Source: Diabrotica undecimpunctata (taxonomy: Eukaryota; Arthropoda; Insecta; Coleoptera; Chrysomelidae). Taken from it: a stretch of DNA of 64,000 bases. The position numbers were made by a program, and so were the translations under genes. Below are positions 33,749-42,941 of this stretch, in pieces (the stretch's first letter is position 1; each line of letters begins with the position of its first letter). The notes beneath the pieces are model-generated. The model searched no databases. It had not been told where the DNA came from and saw only the letters and a list, made by a program, of their open reading frames with translations. The stretch is from NCBI RefSeq assembly GCF_040954645.1, contig NC_092803.1, positions 67,304,427 to 67,368,426 of the forward strand, written 5' to 3'.

Positions 33749-35133
33749 TCCAGTCGTCAGAGACAAAAATGAAATTGAACCTCTAAAAATAAAACGAACA
33801 AGCTGAATTTTGCCGAGAATATTAATTTTGGACCCCAAAACAGATGCAATAAAGTTTACCACTTTCACCCCCGGGCTTCCTCCTTAAACCCCTCTTGTAA
33901 GGGGGTAAAACGCAAAAAAATCGATTTACCAATAATCTGTACGCCGTAGAAAAAAATGTTTTAAATAAAAAATGTAGCTGAGATAATTTCAAACATTTAT
34001 TATTATTATTATTTCAAATGTTTATTAGCACTTTTTGTGTAAAATGAACCGTTCCCTCACAAACAACGCTTGAAGCGAATTTTGAACTTCAATTTTCAAT
34101 AAAATAAACCTTGCGTGAGTTTTGCCATTTTTTATTATTCTCGTGAGATCAATTCATTATATTCCTATCATTGACTGGCTATTATGAAGTTTCGATTACT
34201 AGAGCCTAACCTTTAAAACTTATAGCATGAAATTTTGGTTTTGAGTTTTGACAACAAATGTGAGGATTTAAAATATGCTTAAAAAATGCTGAATTTAAAC
34301 TTTCACATAACAAAAGATCTAAAACGTTTAAAACTTTTATTTTCAATTATACTGGTGTATTTTTCAAAAAAACATTCTATAAACTAAACTCAAAACCGTT
34401 TTTTTTTTGGAGGCATTTCCCGTGACGTGCGATTGTTTGTAATGTAAAACATCAAATTCTACGTTTTTTTACATTTCAAATGCCTCTTATTTGTTGCCAC
34501 AACTTAAAATTGAAATTTCATGTTATAGGTTGTAAAGATTGATCTCTAAAAATAGAAATTTTACTACGAATGGTCAATTAAAGTGATCAATTTTACTGAT
34601 CTCACGAAAATCGTATAAATGGCAAAAGTCACGTCACGTTTATTTTTTTGACACCTTTATAAAAACTGAGTTTATTCTCAGCAAAATAAGGAAACTGATA
34701 CGAAAGCTGCACCCTTACCTTTCGCATCTTGATTTTTGTCGATAGGACACTTGGATCAAAAGATCGAATTTTTACCGTCGAGCTGATACAAATTTTATTG
34801 AACATTGATTTCGCGCGCGTGACTGACATTTAAAATCGACGGTCGCTTCAAGTGTTACTTCTGAGAGAACGGTTCCTTCTACATAAAAAGTGCTTACTAA
34901 CATTTTTGTTTAAAATTATCTCAGCTACAGTTTTTATTTAAAACATTTTTTTCTGCGACGTACAGATTCTTGGTAAATCGATTTTTTGCGTTTTTACCCC
35001 CATAAAGGGGGGTTTTAGGGGGAAGCCTGGCGGTAAACTTTTTTGCATCTTTGCTAGAGTAGCAAAATTAATATTCACGGCAACATTCAGCTTGGTTGTG
35101 TGATTTTTAGGGGTTAACTATCTGACGACTGGA
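33749..35133. mobile_element. Foldback DNA transposon, about 340-bp inverted arms
   Basis: The left end TCCAGTCGTCAGAGA is mirrored by the right end ATCTGACGACTGGA. Both arms contain the CCTCTAAAAAT/ATTTTTAGGGG segment, the AGCTGAATTTTGCC segment, the AATCGATTT segment, GCTGAGATAATTT and GCACTTTTTGTGTA/TACATAAAAAGTGC. The arms run about 33749-34090 and 34825-35133 around a 700-bp core. The core has one short open frame (34629-34829) with no known domain. Fragments of the same terminus occur at 119-196 and 23588-23660. The superfamily is not assigned. Confidence 0.75.
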
Positions 35134-35439
35134 CCATTTATATACTAGTTCGATCTGAAGACCGTATACTAGTTCCCTCCAATGGTTAAGCGAATTAAGT
35201 ATTTATCTAATAAACCCAAGGAACATTATTGGCAAAATTGATACTGTCACTTTTGTATTTTGTATAAAAATTATATAAAATATTTATTCTTTCAAATTAT
35301 TATCCTAGATAGTAACATTACATTATTTTGATTATAATCACCTCATTTTTGTCCCTATTTTGGAATTTTGTTAGGTATTTAGATATTAATTTTGTTTTTA
35401 AAAATTACTACAATAATTTGTGCTAATTCGAAAATATAT

Positions 35440-35878
35440 CAAAGCAATACAAGTATAAAAACATCCGGGATCTCCCCTACCTTCAAAAATAAACAATGCT
35501 TTGACAAACATTTGACAAAATCAAATCTACTACTTTTCTTTTGCTTTAATTGCACTATTTTGTGATCAACACGTTTTGATGCTCTGGAAGTATTGGTTGC
35601 ACGCTCAATTGATGAACTGTTTTCCGCCCACATCTCAGGAGAGAAGTCTGCCTGTTTAGAAATTGTACTTATCAAATTGTTGTACAAGTACTCAGCAAAT
35701 TGTTGTACGGCTTGGTGTTATGCTGGTAATATGTCTAAATACTCAGTACCTAGTGCAACTTTTTGAATTTTTTCCCACCATGATTGTCCGAGATGAAATC
35801 TACATCCTTTTATTTTCGCATAAGGAAACACTTCACTTACAGCTGCATGGATCACTTTTTCGAAATCGGCATACATAA
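35440..35878 (-). pseudogene. MULE transposase, C-terminal part
   Basis: Read downward on the - strand from 35878: MYADFEKVIHAAVSEVFPYA, then KIKGCRFHLGQSWWEKIQKV and LGTEYLDILPA. This is the third block of Mutator-like transposases (DFExAIxxAxxxxFPxAxxxGCxFHxxQ). In a shifted frame FSPEMWAENSSSIERATNTS matches their FPPxIWAExSSSLxRTTNAxE C-terminus. The MULE was cut by the LTR insertion at 35878. Stops and frameshifts show it is dead. Confidence 0.8.
35875..35878. repeat. Target-site duplication ATAA (left)
   Basis: ATAA directly left of the solo LTR is repeated directly right of it (36252-36255) and right of the 5' LTR (42942-42945). A 4-bp duplication is the usual footprint of Ty3/gypsy integrases. 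Confidence 0.75.
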
Positions 35879-36251
35879 TGTTGTGAATTTATTAAAAGGT
35901 TCAATATTTATAACACTTATGGATTTAATTTATTTTTTATTTATATTAACTTATCTGACAATAATTTATATCTATCCGTACGTAACAATCAAATTCGCGA
36001 GCGCGTCTTCTGAATTAACTGTTTTCTATTCTCCAAAAAGTCCTGTTATATATTCACTACTGTTAGACTAGAAACGTCTAAAACCTTCGGCGGCGAAACG
36101 GTAAAGGCAAACTGGATTTCCCGCATCGGTTCGACCTTGTTCTGGAAATTCCATTCAGGTAAATAGACGCCTCTCGTAAAATCTAAAACATAAGCATGTG
36201 AATAAAAACATGTTTACAGGTTAAAACTATGACTCATATTTTTACGTAACA
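35879..36251 (-). repeat. Solo LTR of the gypsy element
   Basis: The 373-bp unit starts TGTTGTGAATTTATT and ends TTTTTACGTAACA on the + strand, so its sense (-) strand reads TGTTACG to TTCACAACA with a short terminal inverted repeat (TGTT/AACA). It is flanked by ATAA on both sides. By eye it is identical over its full length to the 5' LTR at 42569-42941. No internal region is attached. Confidence 0.85.
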
Positions 36252-36888
36252 ATAATCTTTAGTCACATATGAATTTTCTAACTTATTTTAAAGCAAAAAG
36301 AATGCTAACGGTACATAGTCTCCATTTTAGAGTCAGTCAACTGTAAATAGTTGAGTAAAAAATTTTGTGCTGTATTTAAAAGTTCCATCAACATAAATTG
36401 CTTATAATTTACTTAAAAATGTTAAGTTGTATACAGGATCATTTTTTAATAAAAATGGTTCTTTGTAATTGGTTGTCACTTTCACGGAGTTCAATGAGTC
36501 ATGTACTTCCTGCACGCACTTCGAAATTTTGGGAATAACTTGTTTTCCCAAACATTAACATATTAACCTGTTTTTACCTGCCCAAAATTCAGTGCCGTAG
36601 GACGTAGATAATATCTGCTCATACAAACGTCTCATAAAATTTGCCTTTACCGTTCATTTAAATTTTTATGTCACACAAAATACCACTCGCTTTCTTCCAA
36701 TTCATCCTTCATGCTATAACTTATGCTTTTGTCTTGGGATGTGTAGATTTCTATAATTTTTTAATTACTCAAGGCGGCAGATAATATTATTTATAAGTAG
36801 TTTAACTTCATTTTTTATCGGATAGAAATCATAATGAATATTCACCGCGCCAGGACTTGTTTCAGAAATATTTAAGTGTTTCACCATG
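36252..36888 (-). pseudogene. MULE transposase middle part, duplicated copy
   Basis: The - strand reads EPFLLKNDPVYNLTFLSKL, YVDGTFKYSTKFFTQLFTVD and NGDYVPLAFFLL followed by NKLENSYVTKDY, which is the central VDGTF...NGHYVPLVFxLLPNK block of MULE transposases. It is the same 637 bp as 42942-43578, differing at about a dozen positions, all right of about 36330. It lies left of the gypsy element, although the MULE order requires it only on the right, so it is a later duplicate. Confidence 0.8.
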
Positions 36889-37121
36889 TTATATATGTTA
36901 TATATTCACTACTGTTAGTGAATTTTTAGACTTTAGACTAGAAACGTCTAAAACCTTCGGCGGCGAAACGGTAAAGGCAAACTGGATTTCCCGCATCGGT
37001 TCGACCTTGTTCTGGAAATTCCATTCAGGTAAATAGACGCCTCTCGTAAAATCTAAAACATAAGCATGTGAATAAAAACATATTTACAGGTTAAAACTAT
37101 GACTCATATTTTTACGTAACA
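36889..37121 (-). repeat. Truncated 3' LTR of the gypsy element
   Basis: From 37121 leftward the sequence follows the LTR (TGTTACGTAAAAATATGAGT on the - strand) down to about 36897. There it meets the MULE duplicate; the remaining 160 bp of the LTR are missing. It carries an 18-bp insertion (near 36918-36935) and one visible base difference (TATTTACAGG versus TGTTTACAGG). The break is at a short TGTTATA repeat, suggesting a microhomology junction. Confidence 0.8.
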
Positions 37122-37434
37122 TTGCCCCCCTCTCAAAAGATGGTTCCTCCTGGAACCTTGTTGGGACTAGAACTGGAGCGGTATGCTGGTATCGGCAACT
37201 GGACCCTCTTTTACAACTTCCAGTTGTATAAAAATGACAAGGGACGGTTTTCTCTCCGCACCAGTAACTATGCGGATTGCAACAGACTAACACCTGGACT
37301 TCGGTGTCTTTAAAGATCTCCTCCACCATATTTCGGATAACCCTCCAATCTAATTGGCGGCACTCCAACTTTGGCATGGCTAACTTTTGCACGTCGGACT
37401 CTAGTACGTGCTCTCTCAATTGAAGTAAGGCTTC
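37084..37434 (-). CDS. In-frame continuation of gag-pol after TAG: macro-like end plus CCCH finger
   Basis: This frame is the same as the polyprotein's and stays open for 116 codons after the TAG at 37435-37437. Its first part (EALLQLREHVLESDVQKLAM, then RQLDW and NMVEEIFKDTEVQVLV) continues the OARD1/TARG1-like macro resemblance begun before the stop. Next comes a zinc-finger pattern C-x7-C-x5-C-x3-H (37239-37183; PCHFYTTGSCKRGSSC then RYQH). The frame runs through the polypurine tract and ends 38 bases inside the 3' LTR, an overlap common for native C-termini. It is either made by stop read-through or lost in this copy. Confidence 0.7.
   Translation of the reverse strand, partial: EALLQLREHVLESDVQKLAMPKLECRQLDWRVIRNMVEEIFKDTEVQVLVCCNPHSYWCGEKTVPCHFYTTGSCKRGSSCRYQHTAPVLVPTRFQEEPSFERGAMLRKNMSHSFNL
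37122..37134 (-). promoter_or_regulatory. Polypurine tract of the gypsy element
   Basis: On the - strand GAGAGGGGGGCAA sits directly before the LTR start TGTTACG. That is where the plus-strand DNA primer of an LTR element is expected. It fixes the 3' LTR boundary at 37121. Confidence 0.8.
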
Positions 37435-40400
37435 CTATACATCTCGGTAGGTAGGTTGGTCACGGGCAGTGTCTTTTGTTACCAGGTAGAAAAGGTAACG
37501 TGATGCATCTTGGAGTTTCAAGGTTTTACCTGGAGCTGGCACTTGGCATTGAAGTTCTGAAACTCGACCAAACTTCCTTCGAAAGACGGATGCCAACCCT
37601 GGTGCGTCTTTGATACTGGCCGGGATGGTAAGGGCCAGCGAGTGGTCATCGGGGAGCGCGAGTAGATCTTGCTTTTCTTCAGTGGTAACACCATGTCTTG
37701 CTTTACCGGTACCTCCATAGGCACCCATGAATTCCTCAAACGTGAGGTCAGACACATCTTGGACTTGGTTTACTTCCACTTCTTCATCTACGTCGTGGTC
37801 ACCTTCGAAAGACGCCAGCCGGTTATGGTGTACTATCATCGGCTTTCCCCTCGGAATCTTGCTTATTCGGTAGATGACATCGTTAATTTTCTCCATAATG
37901 AGGTATGGACCTTCCCAAAACTGCTGCAATTTGGGAGAACAACCTTTTCGCTTCTTGGGATTATACAGCCATACTTTGTCGTTCTTCTTAAAGCAACCCT
38001 TTTCGGCTTGTGTATCGTACCGTTTCTTCATTCGGTCGCTAGCGATCTGAAGGTGGGAACGGACCAACTCATGTACATCGTCCATTCTTCTTCGTAATTC
38101 GATCACATAATCTTCACCTGCTACATCTTCTCCAGGTCGACACCCAAACTCTAGATCACAAGGTAGTCGCATTTCGCGTCCGAATAGGACTTTGGCTGGT
38201 GTCTGGCCTGTTGATTCGTTAACAGCAGATCTGTAGGCCATTGTGAAGAACGGAAGGTATTGGTCCCAGTCTCGCTGATGATCGGACACCATCTTTGTCA
38301 AATATTTGCCAACTGTCCTATTCATCCGTTCTACCATACCATCAGATTGCGGATGATATGCTGTAGTTCTTGTTTTCTTCATGCCTAGTCTATCACATAT
38401 TCCTTGGAATAGATCGCTTTCGAAGTTCCTGCCTTGGTCACTATGTATCTCCAAAGGCACTCCAAATCGGCTGATATATTCTTGGATCAACTTATCTGCA
38501 ACGGTGGCGGCCTTCTGGTCTGGAAGTGCGCAAATCTCGACCCACTTAGTAAAGTAATCCATTACTACCAACATGTACTTGCCTCCATTTTCACTTTCTG
38601 GAAATGGCCCAGCGATATCCAAAGCTATTCTTTCAAACGGGCTTCCAACATTATATTGTCTCATAGGAGCTCTCCTTTTTCGGTAAGGCCCGTTACTCGT
38701 AGCACAAATAGTACATTTCTTACACCAGTCTTTTACGTCGTCGGAACTGTTCATCCAATAAAACCGTTTCCGAATTCGCTGAAGGGTTTTCTTTACACCA
38801 AAATGCCCTCCCGATGGACTGTCGTGTAACTGACGAAGTACTTCGGCTATTCTGCTCTTTGGGATCACCAACTGTCTTCTCTTCTCTGAACCGTCATCAT
38901 TTTCCAGGATTCGTTTAAGCAAGCCATCTTCCATGATAAATGAGTCCCACTGGGCCCAATACGTCTTAACTACTGAGCATAGGTTTGATATTTCTTGCCA
39001 AGGTGGTCGACGGTTTTCCTCTTTCCATTTTCGAATTTTCTGTATAACTGGATCTCTTTCTTGTTCTTCTCCGATCTTAGTAGGCGTCCAGTCGTCGTTG
39101 ACAATCGTCGTTCTTAGCACTGCTGCTTCCTTGGATTCCGTTTTGTTGCAGTGGGAACACTCTGCTGGGCATGGCCTTCTGGAAAGAGAATCAGCGTTTC
39201 TATGGCTAACTCCGGCCCGGTGCTCAATCTTAAAATCGTATTCTTGGAGTCGTTCGATCCACCTGGCTATCTGACCCTCTGGATTCTTAAACTGCATCAA
39301 CCACTTAAGGGCGGCATGGTCGGTTCGGATTAGAAACTTTCTGCCATAGAGGTATTGATAGAAGTGCTCTACTGATTTCACTACTGCCAGCAGTTCTCTT
39401 CTCGTGACGCAATAATTCCGTTCAGGTTTTGAAAGAACTTTACTAAAATATCCGAGGACTCGTTCCTGTCCTCCTTGAATCTGAGACAGCACTCCTCCAA
39501 TTCCCACATTACTTGCATCCGTATCTAAGATGAACTCTCCTTCTGGCAGTGGATACCCTAAAATTGGTGCTGTTATTAAATGCTTTTTCAAGGTCTCAAA
39601 GGCATTTTGGCAGTCTGTATCCCAGCGGTAATCTCTTGCTTCCTCCGTAAGTCGCGTTAATGGCTTAGCGATATCTGCAAACTTCTTAATAAACCTCCGG
39701 TAGTAAGTACATAGTCCAAGAAAACTTCTCACTTGATGTTTGTCAGTTGGTTTTGGCCATTCCTTAATGGAATCGATTTTCCCCTTATCCACGGCCACTC
39801 CTTCTTTACTGACTATATGACCCAGATAATTGACTTTCCCTTGAAATAGCTGGCACTTCTTGGGGTTTAGCATCAATTGGGCAGCTTTAAGTCGATTAAA
39901 AACGTTTTCTAAATTCCTCAAATGATCTTCGAATGTCTCCCCCAAGACGATTATGTCATCTAAATAAACCAGGCATGTTTTCCAAGATAACCCTCTCAAC
40001 ACATTTTCCATAAGCCTCTCAAATGTCGCAGGAGCATTACAGAGTCCAAATGGCATAACGTTGAATTGCCACAATCCAGATCCTGTGGTGAAGGCTGTCT
40101 TTTCTTTATCTACTGGGTCCATTTCTACCTGCCAGTATCCAGACTTCAAATCCAAAGTAGAAAACAATTTACTTCCAGCCAATGTGTCCAATGTGTCATC
40201 GATCCGAGGCAGAGGATAACTATCTTTCTTGGTAACGTTGTTCAGCAAACGGTAATCCACACAGAACCTCGTCGTTCCGTCTTTCTTCTTAACCAGGACC
40301 ACCGGAGAGACCCATAGGCTCGTAGAAGGTTCTATCACCCCGTCTTTCTTCATTTCCTGAACAATCGTTTCAGCTTCCTCTCTTTTCGCCTGTGGTAATC

Positions 40401-42492
40401 GTCGAGCTGTTTGACGAATTGGCTTAGCATTACCAGTATCAATTTTATGCTTAACAACCGTAGCTCTTCCCGTCTTTTCTCCTTTCGGTACGAAAATATC
40501 ACGATACTGCCGAAGAAATTCCCTTAATTTCCTTTTCTCCATCTGATTTAGAGACTGTCCTGCAACTGCAACCATTTGGTCGAATTTGTCGTTGGAATTA
40601 TCAGATGTTGTCGCCTGACGGATTATGGATGTCACAGGTACACAAGTTCCTACTTTTGTCTCTTTCTTTATGGTCACTGGGTAGTCGTTGACATTGATAA
40701 GTCTCACAGGAATTTCTTTAGCCGAAGTCACCAATTCCTTTCCAATTATGATTCCACGGCCAACCTCATCGTCGTGGTTCCAAGGCTCCATCATAACAGG
40801 TCTCCCTTCGTCTACAATTCCCTGTAGTCGCGGTACTATGATCGTTTCGCTTCTCGCAGGCACGACTGTATCTTCTGTAATGGCTGCTTGCACAGTTTTG
40901 TCATTATGTGGATGAAGAAATACCTCCTCGTTGCCAACTTTGATTACCTTATTCTTAAAATCCAATTGGAATCCATGCATATTCATTACGTCCATTCCTA
41001 ATATAACATCCTCTTCGATGTCGGCAACTATAACAGTATGGACGAACTTTTCTGCTCCAATTCCCAATTGTACCTGGATTTCTCCATGAATGTTGGCATT
41101 TTCACCTGTAGCGGTCCGAAGTCGCAACCTCGTTGGTAACAGTTTCTTACGGCTGTTTATAACTGTTGGACGTATAATGGTTCTGGTCGCTCCGGTATCC
41201 ACCAACAACGTATGTCTTTTACCATTTATTTCTCCATCTACATATACACTATCTTCACGACATTTCAAAGAAGCTATTAGTATGAGAGGGTCTTTGGAAA
41301 AGTTCCGGGTCGAAGCTGCTCCCCTAAAGCCGACTCGTTCTGGTTTTTCCGATGGTGAGTTTCTTGATTTTATGGTCTTCGTTTTCTTGCATGTCATGCT
41401 TTTTATCATATTAACGAGCTGGTCAAGTTTATCTTCATCTCCTTCCTCTTTTACAGTTCTAACTTTACTGTACCCGCCAGAGGCCTGCGTAGCTGACTCG
41501 TACTCGAGGGCGGCGGATAAGACATCAACCAGCGTCTTGTGACGAGCTAATCGCAGTGTTCTCTGCATTTCATGATCACGAAGACCATCAATAAACGTTT
41601 GAACGGCCAATTTTTTCATCATGTCTTCGGGAGCTGTTGGATAAGCATATCGTACTAATCTGGCAATATCTACCTCATATTCTTGAAGAGCCTCATCTTT
41701 CTTCTGTCTACGATTTTTAAGCTGTGACTGATATACATGCTCCAAATGTTCGTGGCCATATCGCATATTTAACCTCTTCTTCAGTTGTTCGAAATCATCG
41801 GTCTCCTCTACGGCTATGGTCTGAAGCACATCTAAGGCATCTCCTCGAAGAGCGATAGTCAGGTTTACAGCCTTTTCTTTTTCAGACCATCCATTTGCTC
41901 TTGCGGCTGATTCGAACTGTTTCATGTAGTTGTTCCATGATGATTTTCCGTCGAAAGTTGGGACTTTCACATGGACAGTACCTCCACTTCCTTCAAATTT
42001 CGGTCGTGTTTCCAACTTACATTTCATCTCGTCTTCTTTTGTCTCCACTGTAATTGGATTGTTTCCTCTCTCTGCTGTCCCGGTTTCCTCCATCTTCCTT
42101 TCTATCTCTTTAATCTTTTCTTCGAAGGCCGACATATCGGCAGCAACTTGGTTTTTTAGCGAAGACATTCTATTGTCGAGGGCAGACATCTCAGAAGTTA
42201 ATTTAGAGATTTCCAAAGAGATATTAGCAGAGACTTTGCTTTCCAGCGAAGAAATCTCGTTAGAAACTTTGTCTTCCAAAGAAGCGATGTCGCCGGAAAC
42301 TTTGCTCTCTAATTTCGAAATCGACGAGATGACAGCATCTTCAAATATATAAGTCTCTGGATCTAGTCCTTCTTCTAGCAAAGCGTTCTTTAGTCGTTGG
42401 ACTAACTCAGCCTTTTTTCCGGTAGAAGCTAATTCTCTGTCTTCAAGATGTCTTCTTAAATTAGTCACTGTCAGCTCATAAATCGTCGTCAT
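37435..42492 (-). CDS. Ty3/gypsy Gag-Pol polyprotein (SAP, PR, RT, RH, IN, macro-like)
   Basis: A single open frame of 1685 aa starts at ATG 42492 (a GTG lies two codons upstream). Approximate order: SAP-like DNA-binding motif at residues 4-45; heptad coiled coil 58-135; Gag core about 175-335; aspartic protease with DTGA at 432; RT about 720-900 with YLDD at 843; RNase H about 985-1108; integrase zinc finger (H1223, H1230, C1257, C1260); integrase core D1292, D1352, E1388; GPY-like module near 1529; then an OARD1/TARG1-like macro segment from about 1615. No CCHC Gag knuckle is seen. The integrase region recalls the 412/mdg1 group. Catalytic residues are intact; the frame ends at a TAG inside the macro-like part. 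Confidence 0.93.
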   Translation of the reverse strand: MTTIYELTVTNLRRHLEDRELASTGKKAELVQRLKNALLEEGLDPETYIFEDAVISSISKLESKVSGDIASLEDKVSNEISSLESKVSANISLEISKLTSEMSALDNRMSSLKNQVAADMSAFEEKIKEIERKMEETGTAERGNNPITVETKEDEMKCKLETRPKFEGSGGTVHVKVPTFDGKSSWNNYMKQFESAARANGWSEKEKAVNLTIALRGDALDVLQTIAVEETDDFEQLKKRLNMRYGHEHLEHVYQSQLKNRRQKKDEALQEYEVDIARLVRYAYPTAPEDMMKKLAVQTFIDGLRDHEMQRTLRLARHKTLVDVLSAALEYESATQASGGYSKVRTVKEEGDEDKLDQLVNMIKSMTCKKTKTIKSRNSPSEKPERVGFRGAASTRNFSKDPLILIASLKCREDSVYVDGEINGKRHTLLVDTGATRTIIRPTVINSRKKLLPTRLRLRTATGENANIHGEIQVQLGIGAEKFVHTVIVADIEEDVILGMDVMNMHGFQLDFKNKVIKVGNEEVFLHPHNDKTVQAAITEDTVVPARSETIIVPRLQGIVDEGRPVMMEPWNHDDEVGRGIIIGKELVTSAKEIPVRLINVNDYPVTIKKETKVGTCVPVTSIIRQATTSDNSNDKFDQMVAVAGQSLNQMEKRKLREFLRQYRDIFVPKGEKTGRATVVKHKIDTGNAKPIRQTARRLPQAKREEAETIVQEMKKDGVIEPSTSLWVSPVVLVKKKDGTTRFCVDYRLLNNVTKKDSYPLPRIDDTLDTLAGSKLFSTLDLKSGYWQVEMDPVDKEKTAFTTGSGLWQFNVMPFGLCNAPATFERLMENVLRGLSWKTCLVYLDDIIVLGETFEDHLRNLENVFNRLKAAQLMLNPKKCQLFQGKVNYLGHIVSKEGVAVDKGKIDSIKEWPKPTDKHQVRSFLGLCTYYRRFIKKFADIAKPLTRLTEEARDYRWDTDCQNAFETLKKHLITAPILGYPLPEGEFILDTDASNVGIGGVLSQIQGGQERVLGYFSKVLSKPERNYCVTRRELLAVVKSVEHFYQYLYGRKFLIRTDHAALKWLMQFKNPEGQIARWIERLQEYDFKIEHRAGVSHRNADSLSRRPCPAECSHCNKTESKEAAVLRTTIVNDDWTPTKIGEEQERDPVIQKIRKWKEENRRPPWQEISNLCSVVKTYWAQWDSFIMEDGLLKRILENDDGSEKRRQLVIPKSRIAEVLRQLHDSPSGGHFGVKKTLQRIRKRFYWMNSSDDVKDWCKKCTICATSNGPYRKRRAPMRQYNVGSPFERIALDIAGPFPESENGGKYMLVVMDYFTKWVEICALPDQKAATVADKLIQEYISRFGVPLEIHSDQGRNFESDLFQGICDRLGMKKTRTTAYHPQSDGMVERMNRTVGKYLTKMVSDHQRDWDQYLPFFTMAYRSAVNESTGQTPAKVLFGREMRLPCDLEFGCRPGEDVAGEDYVIELRRRMDDVHELVRSHLQIASDRMKKRYDTQAEKGCFKKNDKVWLYNPKKRKGCSPKLQQFWEGPYLIMEKINDVIYRISKIPRGKPMIVHHNRLASFEGDHDVDEEVEVNQVQDVSDLTFEEFMGAYGGTGKARHGVTTEEKQDLLALPDDHSLALTIPASIKDAPGLASVFRRKFGRVSELQCQVPAPGKTLKLQDASRYLFYLVTKDTARDQPTYRDV

Positions 42493-42548
42493 TTTCACAA
42501 TTTACAAATATTCACTTGTATTATTATTATAAGTCTAATTTATGTTCG

Positions 42549-42566
42549 ATCTCACTTCTGCCACCA
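42549..42566 (-). promoter_or_regulatory. Primer-binding site of the gypsy element
   Basis: Two bases inside the 5' LTR the - strand reads TGGTGGCAGAAGTGAGAT. Its complement ends in CCACCA and continues into GTTCGATCTCAC-like T-arm sequence, as the 3' end of a tRNA does. I suspect a leucine-type tRNA but cannot confirm it. Confidence 0.7.
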
Positions 42567-42568
42567 TT

Positions 42569-42941
42569 TGTTGTGAATTTATTAAAAGGTTCAATATTTA
42601 TAACACTTATGGATTTAATTTATTTTTTATTTATATTAACTTATCTGACAATAATTTATATCTATCCGTACGTAACAATCAAATTCGCGAGCGCGTCTTC
42701 TGAATTAACTGTTTTCTATTCTCCAAAAAGTCCTGTTATATATTCACTACTGTTAGACTAGAAACGTCTAAAACCTTCGGCGGCGAAACGGTAAAGGCAA
42801 ACTGGATTTCCCGCATCGGTTCGACCTTGTTCTGGAAATTCCATTCAGGTAAATAGACGCCTCTCGTAAAATCTAAAACATAAGCATGTGAATAAAAACA
42901 TGTTTACAGGTTAAAACTATGACTCATATTTTTACGTAACA
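42569..42941 (-). repeat. 5' LTR of the gypsy element
   Basis: Full 373-bp LTR in - orientation, TGTTACG at 42941 to TTCACAACA at 42569, followed on the right by target-site copy ATAA. It appears identical to the solo LTR at 35879-36251. It should hold the promoter and polyadenylation signals; no TATA box was assigned with confidence. Confidence 0.88.

Noticed and set aside
35663..36071. Hydrophobic + strand ORFs in the LTR, repeated at 42516-42761
   Set aside because: They are duplicated because the LTR is duplicated. They run antisense to the element and have no domain.
37669..42352. Many + strand open frames of 60-150 codons opposite the gypsy polyprotein
   Set aside because: Antisense shadows of the long - strand ORF; none has a recognisable domain.
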